Under the pieces are notes generated by a model. The model did not search any database. It saw nothing but the letters and a program-made list of their open reading frames with translations, and was not told where the DNA came from. From the NCBI GenBank assembly GCA_949825065.1, contig OX463848.1:39353380-39417379 (forward strand): a stretch of 64,000 nt of DNA, given 5' to 3'. Below are positions 21,401 through 31,857 of the stretch, one piece after another. Numbering within the stretch: the first letter of the stretch is position 1; every line of letters starts with the position of its first letter. Source of the stretch: Odontocerum albicorne (taxonomy: Eukaryota > Arthropoda > Insecta > Trichoptera > Odontoceridae). Both the position numbers and the translations under genes were made by a program.

Positions 21401-21854
21401 ACATTTGGGTTGGGGACTGAAGACTGAGGGAGGCATGGGACGATCTCGGCCAGCAGCGGAGGGGTTTTTGGGATATATGTGTTTACTAGATGTTCGCCTC
21501 GATATACTTACTTAGACATTTCTAGGGACTCTTGTCTGTCCCAATTTATTTCCGTTACTACTGATATGTAAGAATTTGGCATCATAGATGGTATATATTT
21601 GGTTGAACACTGTCAGAATTTAGGAGGTGACTCAATTACAAAGGAGTGTTTCATTTTTTTCAATATATTATATATTTTTTATATTTTGTAACATTTTCAC
21701 TGACCTGCTGACATGATGGAACTCTGCAGCAACTGTGCATGAGATTATCACTATTAATTGGGACTTTAATCCTTGGATTATTTATAAATGATTTGTTAGT
21801 GTTTTTTTTTTAAATAAAAGTTACAATAAACATGCAAAGGTATTGAGTTTAAAT
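21401..21854. other. No gene seen
   Basis: Nothing recognised. Confidence 0.3.
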
Positions 21855-22226
21855 ATGATTTCCCTTTTAAGATTTTTAACGCTGTCCTCTTTCCTGGTCT
21901 TCAACACAAATGACGAGAAAGTGAAACCGATTTGGCCCACCAAATATGGACAAAGAGTAACAGATTTTCGTACCGTTAAGCTGTTTGTTGGTTGTTTATT
22001 AATGGCCTGGCAATTTATATATTCATATCACGATCTGATAATGCCGTGTACCTATTTTGGACGATGTATGGATATTAATACGGTCAGAGCAGAAATATTT
22101 ATTAATCACACGGCGAGATCTTATCTCTGTTGGGTATTAAATACTCTTTTTTCACTTGTTAATGTGTTGTCACGAGGTCTGGTACTAATTTGTTTTTCGC
22201 TCTTACCATTGCTGGAACTCAAATAA
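21855..22226 (+). CDS. Unrecognised ORF, ~123-127 codons, hydrophobic
   Basis: An open frame from ATG 21843 or 21855 to a TAA at 22224-22226. Three hydrophobic stretches are visible: near the N-terminus (SLLRFLTLSSFLVF), in the middle (LFVGCLLMAWQFIYSY) and at the C-terminus (LNTLFSLVNVLS plus GLVLICFSLLPLLEL). It would make a small membrane protein if real. I recognise no family. It shares no sequence with the repeats here, making it the most gene-like non-TE frame in the window. It could be a single exon, a relic, or chance in AT-rich DNA. Confidence 0.25.
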   Translation: MISLLRFLTLSSFLVFNTNDEKVKPIWPTKYGQRVTDFRTVKLFVGCLLMAWQFIYSYHDLIMPCTYFGRCMDINTVRAEIFINHTARSYLCWVLNTLFSLVNVLSRGLVLICFSLLPLLELK

Positions 22227-22291
22227 ATTGTTATTTGGATAATTAGTATTATAGAAATATGATACAAGATTTTTAATGTTATAACATCAGT

Positions 22292-22737
22292 TTGGTCTGT
22301 TCTGTTGTACGGCTCGAAAACATGGACGCTGAAGGTTCATACTATGAATCGGTTGGAAGCGTTCGAGATGTGGTTGCACAGGAGAATGCTTCGTATACCG
22401 TAGACTGATATGATCACCAATTTGAAAGTCTTGAGGAGAGCTGATTGCTGTAGACAGCTGCTGACAGATATTAAGGTCCGCAAGATATCCTATCTGGGTC
22501 ACATTTTACGTGGAGAGAATTACAAAATCCTCCAGTTGATACTGATGGGCAAGATCGAGGGGCAGCGTGATCCTGTTAGAAGGCAAACATCTTGGCTGCG
22601 CAATATAAGAGACTGGATGTGGATGAGGCGTGTGGAGGACCTGTTCCGGGTTGCGCAAGATAGAGAAGCCTTTGCCAGAGTGATTGCCAACGTCGGGGGG
22701 ACCTGATGGGGCACGATAACAAGAAGAATAACATCAG
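22292..22737 (+). pseudogene. RTE-3 LINE C-terminus with 11-bp TSD
   Basis: Frame: VLLYGSKTWTLKVHTMNRL, EAFEMWLHRRMLRIP, a stop, then ISYLGHILRGENYKILQLIL, SWLRNIRDWMWM and LFRVAQDREAFARVIAN, ending soon after the stop in an aagaagaa tail. Identical flanks ataacatcagt (22281-22291 and 22738-22748) are the target duplication. It is the end of an endonuclease-RT LINE; the catalytic part was lost at insertion (5' truncation). Confidence 0.85.
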
Positions 22738-22874
22738 TATGACAATTCATCGCATTCTTCCGAATGTTCGTAGTGTTTACAAACCCATTCTGAAATTAAT
22801 CTTGAATTTGCGACTAAGACGTTTGTATTCTTCTTAGATTTGTACTCATAGCTTTATCTTAATACTACTTATTT

Positions 22875-22995
22875 CTACAAACGCGCTAATCGTGTGCGAG
22901 TGTTGTTGCCTCTTAATATGTTGGGAAGCTTTACTAATATAATATGTGCGATGATGAATAACATTTTTTTTGCCTACTCCAGTGGTCCTAATCTC
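22875..22995 (+). mobile_element. SINE-3 tail fragment
   Basis: cgcgctaatcgtgtgcgagt, tgttgggaagctttac and gcctactccagtggtc match the 17.1- and 45.4-kb copies. Confidence 0.5.
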
Positions 22996-23394
22996 AAAGC
23001 TCAATTAATACGGGTGAAGACAAATGTGTCTGTTTGTTACGCTTTTTCATAAAAGGGATGACTGAACATGTCAAACAAGTGTCCACGTCATGGTCGCGAG
23101 TGCGGGTGGCCGAGTGGGTGATTCTTGTGTACTTACCATATTTGATAATTTTTTTTGTTTTTTTTTTTTATGAGAATAAAGGCTGCAATGCTTTCGAAAC
23201 TTTGGCAAGCATTGAAGCTAATTTAACAAAGTAACACTTTCGAAAGAAAAGAAAAATCTTACTGTGAAAATTTTCGAACATGTCTGACTTAAAACTGTTG
23301 TTTTCAAAATCTCTTAAATGAAATAAGACTGAAAAACAAAAAAGCTTTGTCCCAAACCTTTTTTCAAGGAAAGAATCTCGTGACTCGCATGATA
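22996..23394. other. No gene; SINE-like head scrap
   Basis: gtggccgagtgggtgattct (about 23,107) resembles a tRNA-type A box but has no B box or tail. Nothing else seen. Confidence 0.3.
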
Positions 23395-23870
23395 AATCTT
23401 AATAACTCCTTTTCATCCAACTATGCACTCCGCCGTTCGAAGAGCAGCAGTTTAAGGTAGTCCTGTTGCGTCCTTCACTTGGTCAGTCCAACACTTTAGG
23501 CCTATTCTCTTGTGCGTCGTCCTTCCATGCTTTGAGTTTCCATAATTCTCTTCAAACTATCGCTTGGCTCCGATCAATGTGTCCGAAGACTTGGAGTACC
23601 AGTCGTAGGCATATTATCGACAATTTGTCGGTTACTCTCAGCTCTTCGAGAATTGAGGCATTGGTTCACCTTAACGTCCATAATATTCATAGTAACCTTC
23701 CTCAGCACCACGTTTCAAATACACATATTCAACGACTAAAGACAAAAAAGTTAACTTGACGCATTTTAGTCGTAATAGTTCCGCTCGTCTATATATTTTC
23801 CAGTTTTAGGATAACATATCACAAAAGTTCTAAAGTTTCCGGCCTTAACAAGTAAGAGCGTGTATGGATA
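23395..23870 (-). pseudogene. RTE-4 LINE C-terminus
   Basis: Minus strand: NASILEELRVTDKLS, a QVFGHIDRSQ block, then a decayed KAWKDDAQENRPKVLD region. The intact family pattern (ILEEL..., FGHI.R..., GRRARGRSPKRWTDQ) is inferred by comparison with the 26.3-, 30- and 40.4-kb copies. Stops and frame shifts. Confidence 0.6.
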
Positions 23871-24240
23871 TCATAATTTATTTAACATTTTTATTGCAAA
23901 TACAACCTTGTGGGCCTATTGACAGGCGGCAATCTCTTCCAACCATCCAGACAAAAGTAAATGAAGCAAGTTACATGGTTGCATAAGTCATTCAAATGAT
24001 TATCCATCCCCACGAAATCCATAAACACATACGTGAGCATATATGCCCACAAACTCCACAAAGACGGAAAATCACCCGAACATTATTTTTCATGTAAAGT
24101 GAGATATCATCAATCAAAAGGAAAGGAAGGGATGGCGGAGAGGAAAGGAAAAGATAAATCAGGAATGAAACACGTTATTTTACTGACTAGAAATTAAGAG
24201 GGCGTGGAATAAAAATTATAAGTGAAAAAGAAGCGATCTC
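23871..24240 (-). mobile_element. JOC-2 LINE 3' end
   Basis: It begins (plus strand) with the reversed tail ttatttaacatttttattgc, then the reversed conserved end gacaggcggcaatctcttcc and a ccatccccacgaaatccata block. Matches the 63.7-63.9-kb copy throughout. No coding portion beyond the last codons. Confidence 0.75.
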
Positions 24241-24430
24241 CGCAATGTTACACCGTTTTGAGAACAAAACTTCTATATATTTTTAGTAGTGTTGAAAAAT
24301 TTATTTATCGTTCTACAAAAATTATATATGTTAACTGCATTGAAAAAAAAAACAAAAATTATTTTATTCCATGATCTTTTTTATATTTTTGCGCTGGAAA
24401 CTTTAGGACCTAACTACGTACATGTATGTA
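24241..24430. other. Mariner target flank
   Basis: AT-rich; it ends in the TA target dinucleotide (24429-24430). Confidence 0.4.
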
Positions 24431-25220
24431 TTAGGTGTTAACATAAGTTGTGCCCGTTTTTTTTTTCAATTTAAAAATGAGCACCAAAAAGTAAAACAAA
24501 ATGGTAAAGGTTATACGTCATTCGAAAGAAAATTTTCTGCTCTACAAGATATTGTGTTTGCTTTTACGTTACATATATTGTTTTATTTGATTACAAGCTT
24601 TCAAAATGGAACGTCAAGTAGACGAAAGTGAGCATTTTCGACACCTCCTTCTGTTCGCCTTCAATCGAGGGAATAAAGCTGTCTAAGGTACTCGCCATAT
24701 TTGCGAAGTGTACGGTGAAGCTGCTATGAATGAAAGGACAGCTCGTCGATGGTTTTTGCGTTTAAAAGACGGTAAATTCGACCTGAAAGACATGGAGCGT
24801 TCCGGACAACCAGTGGACTTCGATGAGGACCGCTTAAACCATATTATTCATGAAGATCCCCTTCAAACCACCGTAGAATTAGCTGAGCAGATGAGTTGTA
24901 GTCACATGACTGCATACCGCCATCTTGAATCAATGGGAAAAGTCCAGAAGTTCGGCGCTTGGGTTCCACATGTTTAGAGTGAAAACAACAAAAATCAACG
25001 TTCGACAATTGAAACGAAAATGCTCCGTTTCGTCTACTTGACATTCCATTTTGAAGGTTCGTAATCAAATAAAATAATATATGTAACGTAAAAGCAAACA
25101 CAATATCTTATAGAGCAGAAAGTTTTCTTTCGAATGCCGTATAACGTTTACCATTTGGTTTTACTTTTGGTGCTCATTTTTAATTTTAAAAAAACGGACA
25201 CAACTTATGTTAACGCTCAA
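24431..25220 (+). mobile_element. Palindromic mariner derivative (790 bp) with TA target duplication
   Basis: Terminal repeats: left ttaggtgttaacataagttg, right (reversed) ttgagcgttaacataagttg, flanked by TA on both sides (24429-24430, 25221-25222). The inverted similarity does not stop at the usual ~30 bp. It covers about 210 bp per arm (24431-24640 against 25013-25220, roughly 90% identical by eye), including the 5' UTR and the first dozen transposase codons. So both ends are mariner 5' ends, with a partial transposase between them. Confidence 0.9.
24606..25004 (+). pseudogene. Mariner transposase DNA-binding region, truncated
   Basis: The frame starts at ATG 24606 and has a TAA at codon 27 (24684-24686). 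It then reads through VYGEAAMNERTARRWFLRLK, RSGQPVDFDEDRL, ELAEQMSCSHMTAYRHLESM and KVQKFGAWVPH before a TAG (24975-24977). Similarity continues as SENNKNQRSTI to about 25,004. This is the paired helix-turn-helix and linker of mariner transposase; WVPH marks the end of the DNA-binding half. The DDD catalytic domain is wholly absent because the inverted 5' end takes its place. Downstream ATG 24708 leaves an 89-codon open frame with the second helix-turn-helix. Confidence 0.9.
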
Positions 25221-25754
25221 TATGTCATCAAATTCGAAGAAACCAATTTCGACATACTCTTAGGTACATACCAAACAATTTGACACTTCTCAACACTACT
25301 GTTATCATCATACCAATTCAACAATGATTCTTTTTTTTTCTATTCCGTTCTCAGCATTGTCTCCGGTAGCGTGATGAAGGCATGGCCGATATTTCAACAA
25401 TTCCATTCAGATTATTGTATGTTAAATAAGTGTATTCGCCTCGGGCTAGATATTTCAATACGCATGCATGTAATTTGTCTTATATACATATCATAACGTA
25501 TTTCCTGAGGTCCCTGCTAATACAGACTTTGCGTGCGGCTGGTTCCCAAGATTTATTGGCCAATTTGTTAAACTACTACGGTAAGGTTTGGGGTCGGTCG
25601 GTGTTAGAGAATTTCAACTCACACTCGTGTTAAATTGTCGGGTTTTTTTTTTCAGTTTATCTTTTTTTTACTTATGTTTGTATTATATTTTTGACTAGGT
25701 CGTATTGTCGATTTTGTAAGGTCAAATGTGGACGTTTATCAATTTAAATATGTT
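25221..25754. other. No gene seen
   Basis: It includes a 67-codon ORF (25,430-25,633) without recognisable domain. Poly-T stretches. Confidence 0.35.
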
Positions 25755-26155
25755 TGATGTTCTTTTTACATGCATGCAATATAAGACTCGCTCCGTCCTT
25801 GGTATGCTTTAAGAAGCGACCGAAAAAACACTTAGTTTCTAGTCAGTAAAATAACGTGTTTCATTCCTGATTTTTCTTTTCCTTTCCTCTCCACCATCCT
25901 TTCCTTTCCATTTGATTGATGATATTTCACTTTATATGAAAAATAATGTTCGGTTGATTGTACGTCTTTGTGGGGTTCGTGGGCATATGCTCACGTATGT
26001 GTTTATGGATTTCGTGGGGATGGATAGTCAGTTGAATGATTTATTCAACCATGTAACTTGCTTCATTTACTTTTGTCTGGTTGGTTGGAAGAGATTGCCG
26101 CCTGGCAATAAGCCCGCCAGATTGTATTGCAATAAAAGTGTTAAATAAATAAATA
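25755..26155 (+). mobile_element. JOC-2 LINE 3' end
   Basis: It starts in the last RT codons (NIRLAPSLVCFKKRPKK-like), then the 3' UTR (aaaaataatgttcggttgat, tggttggttggaagagattg) and a tail of taaataaataaa. Strongly 5'-truncated. Confidence 0.75.
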
Positions 26156-26159
26156 AATA

Positions 26160-27115
26160 CCACCAAGGTCCGAAAGTTTCCGGTTTAAACAAGTAAAAGC
26201 GTGTATGATCAAATATCACGCCGGCTGCGTTTGCCGATGTTACATATACTCGTACAATTTGATATATCTACGTTCATATCTTTGATATATCTACGCTTGT
26301 GCGTCAACCTTCCACGCCTCCAGTAACCACAAACCTCTCCAAACTGTCTCCTTGGCCACGAACAATGTGGCCAAAAAATCGGAGGAACGCCGAACGCATA
26401 CTGTCGACAATATGTCGGTGATTCTCAGTTCTTCGATAATGAAGGCGTTAGTTTGACTTCTTGTCAGTGTAATGCAGTAAGACTCTGGAATCAATTACAA
26501 ACCAATATAAGACTCGCTCCGTCATTGGCATGTTTTAAGAAGCGACTGAAAAAACTCTTAATTTCTAGTCAGTAAAATGACTTGTTTCATTCCCGATTTT
26601 TCCTTTCCTCTCCACCATCCCTTCCTTTCCTTTTGATTGATGATATCTCACTTTATATGAAAAATAATGTTCGGGTGATTGTCCGTCTTTGTGGAGTTTG
26701 TGGGCATATATGCTCACGTATATGTTTATGGATTTCGTGGGGATGGATAGTCATTTGAATTATTTATGCGACCATGCAACTTGCTTCATTTACTTTGTCT
26801 GGTTGGTTGGAAGAGATTGCCGTCTGGAAATAAACCCGCCAGATTGTATTTGGAATAAAAGTGTTAAGTAAATAAATAAATAATTCGTAACATCCTTCTC
26901 CAGCACCACATTTCAAATGCATCTATTCTACTTCTCTCGCTCGCTCTCAGAGTCTGAGTCTCCGCTTTTCATGAAGTTTTTGAAGACGAGAGACTTCGCT
27001 AGGAGCTATTTCCTCGCGATGGTGATAGTTCAGCTCTTCCGTATATTGGACATCGCATTTTTGGCCATTCCAGTTCTTGTTTTCACCTCAGCCTCGCATC
27101 CACCATTGTTATAAA
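26160..27115 (-). pseudogene. RTE-4 LINE, interrupted by JOC-2
   Basis: The minus strand right of the insertion (27,110 to 26,886) gives RTGMAKNAMSN, an LAKSLVFKNFMKS stretch and IDAFEMWCWRRML. Left of it (26,462 to 26,291) come IIEELRITDILSTVCVRR, DFLATLFVAKETVWRGL and a VEGR-like region. Order matches insect LINE C-termini (KA(M/L)..., EAFEMWCWRRMLRI, ILEEL..., FGHI). Stops present. Confidence 0.65.
26463..26885 (+). mobile_element. JOC-2 LINE 3' end inside RTE-4
   Basis: It begins with the last RT block (AVRLWNQLQTNIRLAPSLAC, FKKRLKKLLIS, stop), then the 3' UTR and (aaat)n tail. The reading frame over the final 40 codons is intact. Its removal restores RTE-4 continuity. Confidence 0.8.
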
Positions 27116-28084
27116 TACTGGAGCTTTAGTAAAGTCAGTAACCACTTTTATGTTAAATCATGATTCACATTATTTGGTGTCAGTTCTAGTATCATAAGCT
27201 TAATTTAGACTTATTGATTTTGCACAATACTGTACTATTTGAAGTTTCCTCAATTGAATTTCATTGCTCTGTTTGAGACCAACAAACTTTTAGAACAACG
27301 TCGTTTGAAAAAAATATGTAAACTTGTTTTACTGCAATCAAATTTATCTATGATCGTCAATGAGGTAACATACAGTGTTTATTTAATCGACGCGACGAAA
27401 TTCGATCATTCTTTTTGCTACTAACAAGAAATCAATTATGTAGATTAATTCCAACATTACGCGACCGGGGCACAGAGTTTGTAATCAATAATAATCTCTT
27501 ATTAAGTCTCCCAATAAACTACTAACTACCTGTCGATCTTATCCAACCATTTCCCAACCTCCGCCTTCACTTTCTTCCTCTTAAACTGGTGCTTGATTGA
27601 TTATGCGTGTAAATCTATCATGTTTGTCAATCACGCCCACCTGCTTAACCTTCAATCGGTCGTTCAATGTGTTTAGTGGTTCGGGGTTATTTAAGACCCC
27701 TTAAGAGTTACCTTTTTTTGATTTTGAATCACATCGTTTTTATTGTGATTTTTAGTACCGTTGATTAAATAATATTAAAAAGATAGTTTATATAGCGCCG
27801 TTTAGAGAGCAGCCTCTCATCAAAAGAGCACTCGGGATTCGAATTATTGTTGACAGATTAAAAATATTACAAAATAAATGTACGAAAGTTGAATGTAAGA
27901 ATACGAAGGCGGTGGTTATTAAATTAGGTACTTTGCCTGCACCTGCATATTTTTAGAAAAATATGTTTTTTTTCAAATCCGCCCTAACAAATCATCTAAT
28001 TTATTCTAAAATGGCTAATCATTGTCACCGTGAAAACCACACATCGAAAATCGATGATGCCAAATTCTTACATATCATATAAAA
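27116..28084. other. No gene seen
   Basis: It contains a short inverted motif, ggggtta-tttaa-gacccc (27,692-27,709). No recognised family; one 61-codon ORF without domain. Confidence 0.4.
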
Positions 28085-28260
28085 CAACCGAAGTATTTGG
28101 AGTCAACTTGGGGAGACCTTCATCCAGCAGTGGATCGATCCTGGTTGACAATGATGATGATGATGATACCCTCGAATACTTGGCGGCAAATAATGTCTGT
28201 GCCATTCGTGGGGAGTAACACAACGCGGGGTTCGAACCATATATAAAACTTAAGTGTAAT
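28085..28260. mobile_element. LINE 3' terminus with (ATG)n, then SINE-1 scrap
   Basis: Plus strand: ccttcatccagcagtggatc followed by ctggttgacaatgatgatga, a GCAGTGG...(ATG)n terminus of a type I associate with insect LINEs. From 28,168 a minus-strand SINE-1 scrap keeps ctcgaatacttggcggcaaa and cacaacgcggggttcgaacc. Confidence 0.5.
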
Positions 28261-28639
28261 ACAATAGTACTGGGTGTATTTTACCCCAACTCATGTGTTC
28301 CAGGGTTTGATTGCTTCGGGTTTATGGGTGGATCGCGGAATATTGTAAAGAAATTATTATCGTCGAAGAATGTTGAAAACGAGATTATTTGTACACTCAC
28401 GCGCTGTGATGATTACGTGCGACCAATTATCGGGTGTAATTTTATTAATTGCTCCCAAATTAAATGATATTGGATGTAATTTTTCTGTATTATCAACATC
28501 GGGAATTTTGATCGACTTATGTTATGAAATCGAATGTTTTTTTATCGTTTAAGTATTTTATAAATGTTTTTTTTTTTTCAATGTAATTATTGTTTTGATG
28601 TAACTTTTCAACTTAATTTGATTGTGAACATGCTAGCGA
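28261..28639. other. No gene seen
   Basis: A 60-codon ORF (28,370-28,552) lacks a recognisable domain. Confidence 0.35.
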
Positions 28640-28860
28640 TCAGAGGAAAACACCTTTGATTGGGCATTAGGAAAGAATGTTGATTGAAAAGCGAAACAGT
28701 GTTTGAGATGAAGAAAGTAACACTGAGATGATTCGGCCATGTGTGAATGAATGATGAAAGATTAACGAAAAAATCCTGTACGAGTAATATACGAGAATGT
28801 ACAAGTGATTTGTCAAGACCTAGAAAACGTGGCATGACCAAATTAATCATATTCTTCAAC
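28640..28860 (+). mobile_element. RTE-1 LINE 3' fragment
   Basis: Landmarks: gagatgaagaaagtaacact, gagatgattcggccatgtgt, gaatgatgaaagattaacga and gacctagaaaacgtggcatg. Decayed equivalent of HVERM..ERLTK and GR.KRG. Confidence 0.6.
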
Positions 28861-29014
28861 CTTTCTCAAATGACGTTTTCTTTAACCTATTGTCCCCCTA
28901 TTATATTCTTCGGGATAGATGGCGCAAGTGGAAGCTGTGACCAGCTCGTTGTAACAGGTATTCAAGTGCATCTTGAATGTTTCGCTCATTGTTTACTAGT
29001 GCCGTTATTCTTCT
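28861..29014. other. Unassigned
   Basis: Short spacer; part of a 104-codon chance ORF. Confidence 0.3.
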
Positions 29015-29185
29015 TCTTCCTAGTGTCATGTCAGATCCCCCCAAAGTTGACTATCACCTGAGAGTAGGCATCTTTGTCCCCGGCAGCCCGAAAAATATCC
29101 CCAACGTTGCTGCTTATACCAGTCCAATCACGTATATTGCGAAGGCCGGAGATTTGCCTCCTGCCAACGCCTCTGCCAACTAGAG
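29015..29185 (-). pseudogene. RTE-3 LINE extreme C-terminus
   Basis: The minus strand reads RRQISGLRNIRDWTGIS, NVGDIFRAAGDKDAYSQVIV and NFGGI, then a stop and the aggaagaagaag tail, matching the 22.7-kb copy (SWLRNIRDW, DREAFARVIANVGG). Confidence 0.7.
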
Positions 29186-29384
29186 CCAACTATTTTAGTT
29201 TAAATAAATAATTTATTTTTTGCTATAAAACATGGTTTTAATTTTTTTGGAAAACTATCGATCGATAGAACTATCGATCGTAAATATAGCACAAAAAGTG
29301 CGATATCCTAAATGAATATTGCGGTAAAATGGTGCACAGATAAAATGGTGCACAAAATGGTGACGATCGATGCTATCTTTTTTA
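29186..29384. other. Unassigned
   Basis: It has the small direct repeats ataaaatggtgcaca, and gatcgatag with tatcgatcg palindromes near 29,260-29,280. Confidence 0.35.
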
Positions 29385-29736
29385 TTTATTTATTTCATTA
29401 ATAAATTTTAAAGTAATCTATGATGCAAACATTTGCCAAAGGTTAACAAATATACAAATTTATAACTGAAGAACTAATTAAATCTACTCGTATATACTGT
29501 AACTTAAATGAACATAATTTTTATTTCTTATGTCATTTTACTTTTAATAATCTTAATAATTTCTCAGAAATAGTTAACACTTACCATACATACTACTTAT
29601 AACTAGATAACAGTTCTTACAACTTATTATTTAAATACTAATTATTTAGCACGTACAAGTCCACTTGTTCAGACTACTTGCATTCCATCACATTCATTTA
29701 GACCTTGGTCCTCCCTGCTAATACTTTAGGTGGACT

Positions 29737-30401
29737 CATAATTCTGTCGTGTAGCTCATGATTGAGCATCGTGACTCCCACGATAGCCTCCGACGACTCT
29801 ATCGGTCGTCCATCCCTGCACTCAAACTGCTGACGAATCACCCATCACTGCACTCCGCGGCTCGAAGGGCAGTTGTTAAGGGTAGTTCAATTGAGTCTTT
29901 CACTTGGTCAGTCCAACGCATTTAGATTCTTCCTCTTGTACGTCGTCCCTCGGTCGTCGTCGTTGCTGGGCCTCGTAGTCGAGGACCCCCTCGCCATTCC
30001 AACGTCAATTCGGCTAGAAAGCGAAGCTGTGCCGTGGATTTTTTTTAAGTAAGTGAGCTGTTGCACATCAGCAAACTCACCAGTCACACCGCTGTACTGG
30101 ATCCGATGGCACCCGAAGTGAGACGGCATTTTTTTTTTCCTTTTGGAAGAATATATATGACCAAAATCATAAGTATTCTTATACTCTCGAATACTAGGCG
30201 GAAAAATACCTGCGTTATTCGAGCGGCGTAGCACAGCGCGGGGTTCGAACCGAATACTTTGCGCATGGAAGTCCTGTGCATTACCGCGTGGCCGTGCTCC
30301 TCAATGCTCCTCATGCGCGGTCGTCCCTCCACGCCTCCAGTAACCACAAAGCTCTCCAAAGTGTCCTTCTTGGCCACGAGCAATGTGCCCAGTGCCTCCT
30401 T
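29737..30401 (-). pseudogene. RTE-4 LINE C-terminus inside JOC-1, carrying SINE-1
   Basis: The minus strand reads LVAKKDTLESFVVTGGVEGR just right of a SINE-1 insertion (30,383-30,320). Left of it, from 29,951, comes the TYKRKNLNALD-like region, then the terminus near 29,760. Flanked by the 8-bp repeat ggtggact. Confidence 0.7.
29952..30319 (-). mobile_element. SINE-1, near full length, 10-bp TSD
   Basis: Perfect target duplication gtcgtccctc (29942-29951, 30320-30329). Minus strand: A-box-like ggccacgcggtaatgc, B-box ggttcgaacccc, then the body and a tail ending cagcaacgacgacg. About 368 bp. The tRNA-derived head would supply pol III promotion; it has no coding capacity. Confidence 0.85.
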
Positions 30402-30610
30402 GGTGGACTAGTCGGGCAACAAATTAAGTTTCGGAAGCTTGTGCTCATAAGAGAAAGGTAGGTCGGACTTACTCTAGTAAGCCCCTAGGGCAAAGATTAG
30501 AGAATTGCTGTGGTTCTGTTGGCTTTTATCAAAAGAACTTCGATCCAAGCGAGGATGTGGTGTTGAAGGGTTTCTTCACGCTGTTCGGCGTCGTCGTCGG
30601 GAGAGGTCGA

Positions 30611-31084
30611 TGCGATGTATTTTTGCATGTTTCATATGAAATTCATTTGGGACTGAAATAAATAAACGATACATACCGGAAAGCTATAATTCGAGTAAGT
30701 TATTCGTTAAGATTTCACTTTTATAAGAGGTAACTGATTGTAACCGTAAGATTAAATTAATTTAATTGTTTTAACTTTTTAAAATACAATCAATTAATAC
30801 GGGAAAGAAGTTATCCTTCGCAATGATCCGAGGCGCATAAATAATTTATCATGATGTTCTCATACCCCGTAGCTTCAGTAGTCACGATGCTTAGTGTAGG
30901 TCCATGATGTTTTCATTTCATGGGCTGATGTCATGGCCGATTGTGTTCCATGCATTAAATTCCCCACATGGTTTTACCATAACGGCAAAAACATCTCGTT
31001 TCATTTTTATCTATTTTTCGCTCGGTCCATTGGTTCTCAATTTTAATATTTTTTTTCCAAATGCGTGCACTTCTTACATACACG
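30611..31084. other. No gene seen
   Basis: An 80-codon ORF (30,904-31,146) runs into the LTR; no domain. 31081-31084 is the cacg target duplication. Confidence 0.4.
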
Positions 31085-31694
31085 TGTTATGGCCTTTTGC
31101 AACGAAAACACTTTTAGAATTTCGACGTGTAGTTTTATTTGTATGAAGGTTGAATTACATTGATGTATAATATTAACAGTATTATAATAAGGATGATGTT
31201 AATATCTTAGCGGCTTTAAGAATAGTGATGCTGCCTCAGATATGACGTCCTATTTAAAGCAAAGATAACTATACCACGACCCTTCAATAGATTAAGAAGG
31301 AATTCGTCGAGCATGTTATGTTTGCCCTTTAAGGTCGAGTCGATATCGGTGATTTATCTCGTCCCCAGCTTACTCATTTAGTGATATCTAATCTTATTGA
31401 ATTTGGGCAGACGAGATGATAAACTTAACATAACACATCGAAGTTAAATTGACACTAATGTGATAATAGGATATAGTACATGGTTAGTATCGATAAGCTT
31501 GACAAGGGTATAATATAACTTATAATATTTATTTGAATGTGGATAAGATAACATCGGTTTTGGTGATTATACCGTGTTACAGATAATGATATTTATAGGT
31601 TCTTAGATAAGCGAAACATTGGTTTGCATCATATATTGAGGGTGAATGAGATAAGAAGATAAGATTAACATGCACTCGCAGTAGATACATGGCA
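31085..31694 (-). mobile_element. Solo LTR, copy 1 (610 bp)
   Basis: On the minus strand it starts TGCCATG and ends ATAACA (TG...CA). Flanks cacg at 31081-31084 and 31695-31698 are a perfect 4-bp target duplication. The whole unit matches 51,513-52,121 in reverse orientation with few differences. No internal retrotransposon region is adjacent, so it is a solo LTR left by recombination. Size, ends and TSD fit a Ty3/gypsy-like element, but the family was not identified. Confidence 0.85.
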
Positions 31695-31734
31695 CACGGG
31701 TAAATTTTAAAAAAGTTCTTTTTTAACTACTAAA

Positions 31735-31855
31735 TTATGTTTTCAACTCATACGAGTTCTTTGATTTTTTACTTTTCCTTCTTTCAAAATATCATTAACT
31801 TGTTTATATTTATTTTTTAGTCTTTCTTCATCATTTGTTCTGCATATTAATCGTC
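31735..31855 (-). mobile_element. RTE-1 LINE fragment
   Basis: tttacttttccttctttcaa, a tagtctttcttcatc block and tgttctgcatattaa follow the RTE-1 minus-strand pattern. Cut by SINE-1. Confidence 0.55.
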
Positions 31856-31857
31856 GT

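Larger units (their letters stand above)
29385..30610 (-). pseudogene. JOC-1 LINE, interrupted by RTE-4
   Basis: Right part (30,610-30,402): the minus strand carries the JOC-1 C-terminal region, including a cttactagagtaagtccgac block and a ttgttgcccgactagtccac end, matching 2,850-2,925. Left part (29,736-29,385) is its 3' UTR (ggaccaaggtc, cattccatcacattcattta reversed). ggtggact at 29729-29736 and 30402-30409 is the target duplication of the inserted RTE-4. Confidence 0.75.

Noticed and set aside
24285..25295. Inverted agtagtgttga motifs outside the 24-kb mariner
   Set aside because: About 11 bases only and no flanking duplication; could be chance.
27692..28290. Possible TIR element from ggggttatttaagacccc to a ttttaccccaactc edge
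   Set aside because: The two ends do not align well and no target duplication was visible.
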